In this document: one piece after another, positions 9,092 to 14,924 of the stretch | Position numbering within the stretch: the first letter of the stretch is position 1 | Layout: each line of letters opens with the position of its first letter | Assembly: GCF_003258295.1 (NCBI RefSeq) | Contig: NZ_QKYN01000031.1 | Location: 1 to 49,004, forward strand | Direction: 5' to 3' | Origin: Streptacidiphilus pinicola | GTDB lineage: Bacteria > Actinomycetota > Actinomycetes > Streptomycetales > Streptomycetaceae | DNA length: 49,004 nucleotides | Made by a program: the position numbers and the translations under genes | Notes under the pieces: generated by a model | What the model saw: only the letters and a program-made list of their open reading frames with translations | Told to the model about the DNA's origin: nothing | The model's database searches: none

Positions 9092-9652
9092 CTACGCTGG
9101 GTGAGTGTAGACAACCCAGGCCGACAGACCGTTGGCTAGCAATCCAAGGTACGTGACCGGTGTGATTCCCACTGGACTCAAGCGATCATAAAGCACGGGA
9201 TGGGGTCCTGCAGCAACCATGAGCAGACACAGCAGTGCCCCAACCAATGGCGCAGCCAAGAGTACGAGAAGTTGCCAGCTCGAGAAGACGTATTGGTGAC
9301 TTGCCAGGACTGCGGCCACGCCAACGGTCGGCAGGAGGGTCGCAGCGAACACCTGGTATGCATCAAGCTGATACAGAACGAAGGTGGCAATTCTGTCTGG
9401 GTGGAATTCGTCTTCGAGCCTCAACGCGTCATCGGAACCCTCTAGCCCGAGCTTTTTGTCACTTTTTGCGTCCGCCTTGCGATAGAAATTGTTGACGGTG
9501 ACCTCGAACTTCCGTTCAGTATCACGATAAAAGGCCTCGATTTGATGCCTCAAGATGCGTGAAAGGAGCGGCGTTAGAAGCAAAAGGCCCCCTGTCGCAA
9601 TGAAGGGGGCAATGTCAGCGAAACTTCCTTCTTTGGTCACAAGAAATTCCAC
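9092..9652 (-). CDS. Small integral membrane protein of unknown function
   Basis: The 186-residue protein has a hydrophobic segment near residues 15-33, a charged helical middle section (about 35-95) likely to be cytoplasmic, then three further membrane segments around 103-120, 128-150 and 163-183. I do not recognise a family. The GTG start at 9652 overlaps by one base the TAG stop of the upstream gene (TAGTG), so the two were a translationally coupled pair before the upstream gene was cut by an insertion sequence at 9968. Base composition at third positions is lower in GC than in the RiPP genes further right, suggesting a different origin. Confidence 0.65.
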   Translation of the reverse strand: MEFLVTKEGSFADIAPFIATGGLLLLTPLLSRILRHQIEAFYRDTERKFEVTVNNFYRKADAKSDKKLGLEGSDDALRLEDEFHPDRIATFVLYQLDAYQVFAATLLPTVGVAAVLASHQYVFSSWQLLVLLAAPLVGALLCLLMVAAGPHPVLYDRLSPVGITPVTYLGLLANGLSAWVVYTHPA

Positions 9653-9967
9653 TAGGGTCGCAGGTCAACGTCCACGGAGAGCTGCAGGGGATTGAAGGCA
9701 CCCTTTCTATTGATGCCATCGATACGATAGTACGTGAGGTCGAAGCACAGGGCAGCCGTGTCATTCAGATTGGGCGGAATAGCCTTGACTGCCCACGGAC
9801 CGGCTTGGTGCTTGTTGCTAACAAAGAAGCCTCTCCTGCGCCTGGGCAAGGTAACAGTCTTATGCGGCGGATTCGGGCCGTCAATCCGTCCAGCCCGATC
9901 GGACGACCAATGAATCTCGACGGCAACTCGGTAGTTGTCCAGGTTTAGGAGCTCCAGTTCCTGATCT
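9652..9967 (-). pseudogene. Unknown gene truncated by an insertion sequence
   Basis: This frame encodes about 105 residues of plausible protein. It contains LLNLDNYRVAVEIHWSSDRA and a later segment LCFDLTYYRIDGINRKGAF, a beta-rich pattern, and ends LQLSVDVDLRP. Its 5' part stops at 9967, exactly where the insertion-sequence inverted repeat begins. The open frame continues to 10161 only by running into the transposase gene in another frame. No matching N-terminal half was found on the other side of the element, so the missing part has been lost or moved. It is coupled to the downstream membrane-protein gene. Confidence 0.6.
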
Positions 9968-11178
9968 TGTGGGTGCCGAAATCCCTGTCCGGGCAGGTCA
10001 AGCGGCATGCCGGTACTCGTGGAGGACCCCGCCGAGTCGGTCCCTCCGGCGTATGTCCAGGTGTTCGACCTGGCGCGGTTCGAGCCGCCCTGGCAGGGCC
10101 CGCAGGGGTGCGGCGCCGACCAAGGTCCGGTGGGGACGGTGCTGGTTGTAGTGCCGCTCATAGATCCGCAGCACTCGACGCAGGTGGGCCTCGTTCCAAA
10201 TGAGGGTCCGGTCGAGGAGCTCGGCCCGGAGCGTCCTGACCCAACGTTCCATGACCGCGTTCATCCGGGGCACCTGCACGCCCGTCAGAACCGTCGCAAT
10301 GCCCGAACCCTGCAGGATCTGGTCCATCAAGGCGGGGTACTTGGCGTCACGGTCCCGGATCAGGAACCGCACGGTGGCGAGCTGGCCGGCGTCCTCGAGG
10401 TCCATGAGCAGGTTCCGCACCGCCTGAGTGACCCAGGCGTGAGTCGGATGGGCGGTGGTACCGACGATCCGGATCCTGCGGCTCGCGTGGTGGATGACGG
10501 CGAGAACGTACTGGCGCTCCCCGGTGAGCGTGACGGTCTCGATGAAGTCCATCGCCAAGATCGCCTCGGCCTGCGAGCGCAGGAAGTCCGCCCACGTGAC
10601 GCTGGACCGCTGGGGCGCGGGGTCGATGCCCTCGGCCTTGAGAAGCTCCCAGACCGTGGACGGTGCCACCCAGATTCCGAGGACGGCGAGCTCGCCATGG
10701 ATGCGGCGGTAGCCCCACGACGGGTTCTCCCGCGCCAACCGCAGGACCAGGCGGCGGACCGAGACGACCGTGCGCGGACGCCCCGGACAGCGGCGGGCGC
10801 TCGCGCGAGCGTGTCGCCCCCGTAGCAGGTCACGGTGCCAGCGCAGGACCGTGTCTGGGCTGACCAGCAGCCGAAGTTGCCGGAGCGTCTGCCGTGGCAG
10901 CCCCGACAGCAGCGCTGCCAAGAACGCCCGGTCCTCCGCCCGGAACCTCGGACGCTCGTCACCGAGCTGCCGGTGCAGGACCGAGAGTTGGTGACGCAGG
11001 GCCAGGATCTCGACATCCTTCTCGCGGTCGCCCATCGGAAGCAAACGCAGGGCCGCGAAGGCCTGGGAGACCGCGAGATACGCGAAACGCATGAGCACGA
11101 AAGGCGATCATGCCGGATCGGAACTCTCCGAGCGCAGGACGGTCCTGACCTGCTTGGACGAAATAATCGGCACCCACA
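9968..11178 (-). mobile_element. Complete integrase-core (rve-type) insertion sequence, about 1.21 kb
   Basis: The ends are imperfect inverted repeats. The left end at 9968 starts TGTGGGTGCCGA and continues with a block ending GGGCAGGTCA. The right end, read on the minus strand from 11178, starts TGTGGGTGCCGA and continues to AGCAGGTCA. Between them lies one full transposase gene. I see no convincing target-site duplication (GATCT to the left, GGGTC to the right), so flanking rearrangement or insertion into an older copy is likely. Fragments of the same family occur at 11179-11620, 25395-25775, 28634-28800 and 36378-36470. Confidence 0.8.
9998..11098 (-). CDS. Integrase-core transposase
   Basis: The 366-residue transposase has an N-terminal helical and helix-turn-helix region (about 20-160). 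The rve catalytic core follows, with a plausible DDE triad at D184 (AMDFIE), D249 (LIRDRD) and E284 (MERWV). The spacing of 35 between the second D and the E matches the DDE/D35E pattern. The tail HYNQHRPH is typical of the IS3/IS481-like rve transposases. The start is either GTG 11098 or the ATG two codons later. It looks intact and could still mobilise the related fragments in trans. Confidence 0.88.
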   Translation of the reverse strand: MLMRFAYLAVSQAFAALRLLPMGDREKDVEILALRHQLSVLHRQLGDERPRFRAEDRAFLAALLSGLPRQTLRQLRLLVSPDTVLRWHRDLLRGRHARASARRCPGRPRTVVSVRRLVLRLARENPSWGYRRIHGELAVLGIWVAPSTVWELLKAEGIDPAPQRSSVTWADFLRSQAEAILAMDFIETVTLTGERQYVLAVIHHASRRIRIVGTTAHPTHAWVTQAVRNLLMDLEDAGQLATVRFLIRDRDAKYPALMDQILQGSGIATVLTGVQVPRMNAVMERWVRTLRAELLDRTLIWNEAHLRRVLRIYERHYNQHRPHRTLVGAAPLRALPGRLEPRQVEHLDIRRRDRLGGVLHEYRHAA

Positions 11179-11239
11179 GGGTCAGGCCCGGAGCACAAAA
11201 GCACTCTGAGCTGCATGGACGCAATATTCGGCACCCACA
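11179..11239 (-). mobile_element. Right-end scrap of a related insertion sequence
   Basis: About 60 bases ending at 11239 with CGGCACCCACA, the terminal repeat of the same IS family, preceded by a variant of the subterminal sequence. It directly abuts the complete element on the left and the truncated copy on the right, so three IS ends lie within about 450 bases. Confidence 0.5.
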
Positions 11240-11620
11240 ACTGCCGCGAGCGTGCCGGCGCTTGATCAGGTCGCGATGCCAGCGCAGGACCGTGTCCGGG
11301 CTGACCAGGAGCCGAATCCGACGCAGCGCCTGCCGCGGCAGCCCTGACAGCAACGCTGCCAGGAACACCCGGTCCTCTGGCCGGAACCTCGGACGCTCGC
11401 CGCCGAGTTGCCGCTGCAGGACCGTGAGCTGGTGACGCAGGGCCAGGATCTCGACATCCTTCTCGCGGTCTCCCATCGGAAGCAGGCGCATGGCCGCGAA
11501 GGCCTGGGAGACCGCGAGATACGCGAAGCGCACGAGCACGAAAGGCGATCATGCCGGATCGGGACAGCCCCGAGCGCAGGACGGTCCTGACCTGCCTGGA
11601 CGCAATTATCGGCACCCACA
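11240..11620 (-). mobile_element. Truncated IS copy, transposase N-terminus only
   Basis: The right terminal repeat ends at 11620 (read on the minus strand, TGTGGGTGCCGATAATTGCG). From it runs the start of a transposase very similar to the complete copy (first residues MLVRFAYLAVSQAFAAMRLL, start near 11539), which breaks off near 11246 just after the WHRD segment followed by RRHAR. The catalytic core is absent. It interrupts the tyrosine recombinase gene at 11621. A near-identical truncated copy lies at 25395-25775 in the same orientation. Confidence 0.75.
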
Positions 11621-12190
11621 CGGTCCGGGTCATGGTTGGCGTCGGCCGTGTCCAGGGCAGGGCCGGGTTGTAGGGAAGCCGCCGCGCGCGGACCGCAGCC
11701 TGCAGTGCAGCGCGCAGCGTTGATCCGGCGCGGTACACGATGGGCTGGCCCCTGAGCGCGAGCTGGCCCTGCTGCCACTCCTGGATGTGGCGGGAGCGCA
11801 GGTTGACCAGGCGAATCCCCGCGAAGGCCGGCAGCAGGAAACGCTGCACGCTGTCGCGGGAGCCCGCCCAGGTCGTGGGCTGGAGCGAGCTGCGCCGGCC
11901 AGCGAGCCACTCCTCCAGATAGTCACCGGTGCGCAGATGCGGGTCGGCGTACACACCCGTGCTCTCGCCGGTCAGCAACAGGCCCAGCGCTTCTTCAGCC
12001 GCCTCGCGCGTCGGGTGGCCGGTACGGCGGCAGGTAGAGCGCTTGCCATCAGGGCTGGGGAGGTCGACAGCGAAGGCCCATGAACCGTGCTCGGGGTCGG
12101 TGGCCAGGAGCGGGCATCGCGGCCCGTACAGCGCCGCACACTGTCCCGGCAGCCACAGGCCCGGTAGATGCGCCCCCGGGCCGAGGACGA
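11621..12190 (-). pseudogene. Tyrosine recombinase (phage/ICE integrase) remnant
   Basis: On the minus strand this encodes the N-terminal arm and the SAM-like core-binding domain of a Streptomyces integrase: a segment with GSWAFAVDLPSPDGKR, then YLEEWLAGRRSSLQPTTW, and RHIQEWQQGQLA. The front end (RIYRACGCRDS, near 12180-12120) is in a different frame from the rest, so there is a frameshift around 12110-12150. The gene is cut at 11621 by an IS copy, and the catalytic domain with the R-H-R-Y residues is gone. It therefore cannot recombine. It marks this block as a former integrated element. Confidence 0.75.
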
Positions 12191-12528
12191 CGGGACGACT
12201 GGGAGACGGGTTGGGAGACTCACGACAACCTCCAGATGTGGAGCTGAAGTTGATGTCTCTCCCAGGCTCGGGGCGTGGTGGGCTGCCCGGCAGGGCGTGG
12301 CGGCCAGCGCCTGGAGCATGGACAGGCCGATCGCCCAAGCAGGTGGCGCACCGAATGTCCTCGTACTCCCGCTGCCAGGCCGCCCGACCTCGCGCTACGC
12401 CGGGCGTGGCAGCGCCAGGAATTGGCGGCCCCGTTATTCGGCTGCGCCGTCGCTGACTTGCCGTAGCGAGCGCGTCCAGCGGCGGGCTTGCATCTCGCTC
12501 CGTCCGGCCGCAGACCACCCTGACACAG
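12191..12528. other. Gap with no supported gene
   Basis: About 340 bases between the integrase front end and the tldD remnant. Open frames cross it on both strands but none has coding character or a ribosome site. It probably held the 5' region of the integrase and the junction with the tldD fragment. Confidence 0.5.
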
Positions 12529-12875
12529 CGAGCCTGATCCCGGGCGTCGATGATGGCATCTACGTGGTGGGCGACCGCTCCTGGTCGATCGACATGCAGC
12601 GCTACAACTTCCAGTTCACCGGCCAGCGCGCCTACCGGATCCGCGGCGGCAAGCTGGCCGGGCAGGTCAAGGACGTCGCCTACCAGGCCACCACCACGGA
12701 CTTCCGGGGTTCCATGGAAGCAGTTGGCTGACCGTCAACTTACGTACCGGGTGGTGCCTTTAACTGCGGAAAGGCTCAGCCCGGCCAGGTCGCAGCCGTC
12801 TCCCATGGCTGCCCCTCGGCGCTGTTCCGCGGGGTCAACGTCCTCAATACCGTCCAAGAGACCGGCCGCTCCTGA
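12529..12875 (+). pseudogene. tldD: TldD/PmbA metalloprotease-family remnant (3' end)
   Basis: Two segments in different frames match the C-terminal part of TldD. The first includes GIYVVGDRSWSIDMQRYNFQ and ends ATTTDFRGSMEAVG. The second includes QPGQVAAVSHGCPSALFRGV and ends VQETGRS before a TGA at 12873-12875. The frame changes between about 12720 and 12770. The N-terminal two thirds are missing. TldD/PmbA proteins process peptides and some RiPPs in other systems. This remnant lies 1.7 kb from the RiPP precursor but is broken, so a role there is not supported. Confidence 0.8.
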
Positions 12876-13149
12876 GGCAAGATCGGGCCATCCAGTTCTG
12901 CACGATGTTCACTGGTTAGACAGCAAAACACACCTGGCCAGAACCCCTCACAGGCCGGGCGGCACAAGGGTTCCGCCGTTCACGGCCTGCACCGGCCGGA
13001 CCCGCGAAGTCGCCACCAGGTCACCACCGCATCACGCCGTCCCAGCCGCGGTCCACATGAACCGGCTCCGACGACTCGACAGCACTCGGAAGGAGTCCAT
13101 CCCACCAACCGCGTAACCGCAGCATTGGCCCTCCAAGGAACCCGGAACG

Positions 13150-13310
13150 GTTCACTTCCGCGAGGACGCCTCGAAGATCCGCACCGGCTACAGCCCCGAG
13201 AACATGGCCGCCCTGCGCGACCTGGCCATCAACACCCTCCGTGACGCAGGGCACCAGAACGTCGCCGCCGGCCTCCGACACGCCTCCTACGAACCGTTCA
13301 CGACGCCGCC
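13150..13310 (+). pseudogene. ISAs1-family transposase C-terminal fragment
   Basis: The frame reads REDASKIRTGYSPENMAAL and later LRDAGHQNVAAGLRHASYEP, the well-conserved C-terminal end of ISAs1-type transposases. Nothing upstream continues the family, so only the last 50 or so residues survive. A fragment from the N-terminal end of the same family is present on the minus strand at 25288-25395. Confidence 0.75.
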
Positions 13311-13335
13311 CGCCCAGGCCGGAATCTCCGCTCGC

Positions 13336-13554
13336 TCACAATGCAAATGGCCGATACTCACGGGCCCGCCGGACAACGTCCTCATCTGAAAGCACTGGCT
13401 TCTCATGGAACATGAGATCAACCAGCCCAGGATCTATCAGGTTCTTGCGCAGCTCAACGAGTTTCTCATCAGATTCGAGCTCCGAGAACGCGCCTGACCA
13501 AATCTCGGCCACGAGTCGCACAGCGATCTGATCTTCGTCGCTCAACTGTGACAT
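13336..13554 (-). CDS. Small acidic protein of unknown function
   Basis: The 72-residue acidic protein (starting MSQLSDEDQIAVRLVAEIWS) has an AGAGGTGA ribosome site about seven bases before its ATG. It appears all-helical. Size and acidity resemble small immunity proteins, but no family is recognised. It is convergent with the ISAs1 fragment and divergent from the SMI1-like gene. Unlike its neighbours it shows no sign of decay. Confidence 0.55.
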   Translation of the reverse strand: MSQLSDEDQIAVRLVAEIWSGAFSELESDEKLVELRKNLIDPGLVDLMFHEKPVLSDEDVVRRAREYRPFAL

Positions 13555-13755
13555 ATCCCATCACCTCTGGTAGTGATAGTTCGGATCTAGGATCTCGGCA
13601 TGGTATCGAGGCCGGCCACAGCGACCTAATTCCAGGCCTCGGTCAAGGACCGGGCCGACACCTCACAAGCCGTTCGTGGCACCAGCTCACCGCACGGGTC
13701 CCGGTCTATTTGGGAGCTCAGGGCTCGGGCTCTTCCTGGTGACTACCGGGACTAC

Positions 13756-14193
13756 GTGGCTGCCTACGGGATGGGCACGATCAACGAGACACTGACCATC
13801 GTCACCCCACCGCCCAGTGACTACCCCTTCGTCCATCACCTGCTCTACGAACGCACCTACCCGCCGGCCGACGGCCTACTGTTATGGGGTGCGACGGACT
13901 ACGCCGACGACTTCTACTGGCGCTGCACGGACAGCGATCCGGACCGATGGACCATAGCTGTCCACTCCCGCACCCACGGCTGGCACGACTACCCGCTCGG
14001 AATGGCCGACTTCCTCGTCAACCCGCTGACCGGCCAGATCAAGCCCGCGCTGCACGCCGGCCTCGGCATCGAGCAGCCAGCGGCCTTCGAGTCGTGGCGC
14101 GAGGAAGCCCGACAGGCGCGCGAGTCCGACGACTGGGGCTCCAGGCAGCACCCGGCAGGTGCCGACCGACCCCCCAGAACCGCCCCTGAGTAA
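13756..14193 (+). CDS. SMI1/KNR4 (SUKH)-like protein, N-terminally shortened
   Basis: SUKH-family proteins commonly act as immunity proteins against secreted toxins. The frame contains the characteristic LPGDYRDYVAAYGMGTINE stretch, with DYR just upstream of the listed start, and a later LLLWGATDYADDFYWRC and HDYPLGMADFLVNPL. In full-length members several tens of residues precede the LPxDY motif. Here the same frame runs back only to a TAA near 13627, with no ATG and no ribosome site, so the first available start is GTG 13756 inside the domain. The gene is probably 5'-truncated and may be a pseudogene. Confidence 0.6.
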   Translation: MAAYGMGTINETLTIVTPPPSDYPFVHHLLYERTYPPADGLLLWGATDYADDFYWRCTDSDPDRWTIAVHSRTHGWHDYPLGMADFLVNPLTGQIKPALHAGLGIEQPAAFESWREEARQARESDDWGSRQHPAGADRPPRTAPE

Positions 14194-14599
14194 CTCCTCA
14201 AAGCGCAGATCACAGGCGTCTTGGTCATGCGGAACAGCGATCCGGCTGCCCAAGTCATGAAATGCCGAGACTAAAGCCCCCAAGCCTTGTCGACCGGGGA
14301 CCGAGGTGCGGTCAGCCGCCGCGGGCGCGGGTCGTGATCCCGGGCTGCAGCAACCTGCCATCGCCAAAGCGTGGGGCACCCGTGAGCCCTTTGCAGCTTG
14401 GTGCCACCTGGATCCCTTGTTCTGCGGGAACGCCGACCGGAGGATGTTGACCACTCCGGGCTCCGGAGCTTCCTGCCGTCAGTTCGCCGTACTTCCGGGG
14501 GCTCCACCGGGTGTTCTCCGGAGGAGTCGTGCTCCGGACCGTGCGGCCCGGACCGCGCGGCAGTCCCTGAACGACACTCGAGTAGAGGACTGGTGTGCC
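14194..14599 (+). promoter_or_regulatory. Upstream region of the RiPP cluster
   Basis: About 400 bases without a supported gene, between the SMI1-like remnant and the precursor gene. It must hold the promoter of the cluster and perhaps the target of the LuxR-type regulator. A TTGACC at about 14446 could be a -35 box, but no good -10 follows at the right distance, so no promoter is called. Confidence 0.35.
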
Positions 14600-14794
14600 A
14601 TGAGCGTGGATTTCGCTGTTTTCGACCTGACCGAGCTGGCCGTGCTGGACGCCGACACGGTGTCGAAGCAGCCTTCCCCGACGGGGTTTTTCGCCGACGG
14701 CGTCGACGACCTGATGGGCAAGCCGAGCATGGACTTCGTGGGCGAGATGTGCTGCTCCTGCTCGTCGTCCGTCTCCTGCTGCTGCAGTCAGTGA
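14600..14794 (+). CDS. RiPP precursor peptide with a Cys/Ser-rich core (azole/dehydroalanine type)
   Basis: The 64-residue peptide has an acidic leader (about 1-50, with FDLTELAVLDADTV and a second acidic stretch near GVDDLMG). The core CCSCSSSVSCCCSQ occupies residues 51-64. The core has six Cys, six Ser, one Val and one Gln, so it is the natural substrate for the cyclodehydratase (Cys, perhaps Ser) and the dehydratase (Ser) encoded directly downstream. The leader style FDLxELxVxD resembles thiopeptide and goadsporin leaders, consistent with binding to an E1/ThiF-type leader-recognition domain. The start is ATG 14600 with an AGAGGA about 12 bases upstream. Longer in-frame starts upstream (from 14306) are unlikely. 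The exact leader cleavage site cannot be seen. Confidence 0.88.
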   Translation: MSVDFAVFDLTELAVLDADTVSKQPSPTGFFADGVDDLMGKPSMDFVGEMCCSCSSSVSCCCSQ

Positions 14795-14813
14795 CCGACT
14801 CCGACTGATCCTC

Positions 14814-14848
14814 GACGCCCACGGCCCTGAGGCCGGCGTCGCTTTCTT
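14814..14848 (+). terminator. Hairpin with T-rich tail between precursor and enzyme genes
   Basis: GACGC at 14814 pairs with GCGTC ending 14840, and an inner CGGCC/GGCCG closes around CTGA. GCTTTCTT follows. It sits just after the precursor stop. It could act as a partial terminator or processing site, so that precursor mRNA exceeds enzyme mRNA, a common arrangement in RiPP operons. Confidence 0.55.
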
Positions 14849-14924
14849 GCCCGGCAACGCCGGGTTGGCCCCTGCGGGGCCCGGCTCACTGGAGGCGGGG
14901 CACCGCGTTCCACCTGGAGTCACC

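Noticed and set aside
9968-11178. Target-site duplication of the complete IS
   Set aside because: The flanks differ (GATCT and GGGTC), and the right side is another IS end, so no duplication can be claimed.
10959-12518. 519-codon minus-strand frame as one gene
   Set aside because: It joins the integrase remnant to two IS copies; the real content is a mosaic of fragments.
12529-12875. tldD as a RiPP leader protease
   Set aside because: Only the broken 3' end remains with a frameshift, so it cannot act in this cluster.
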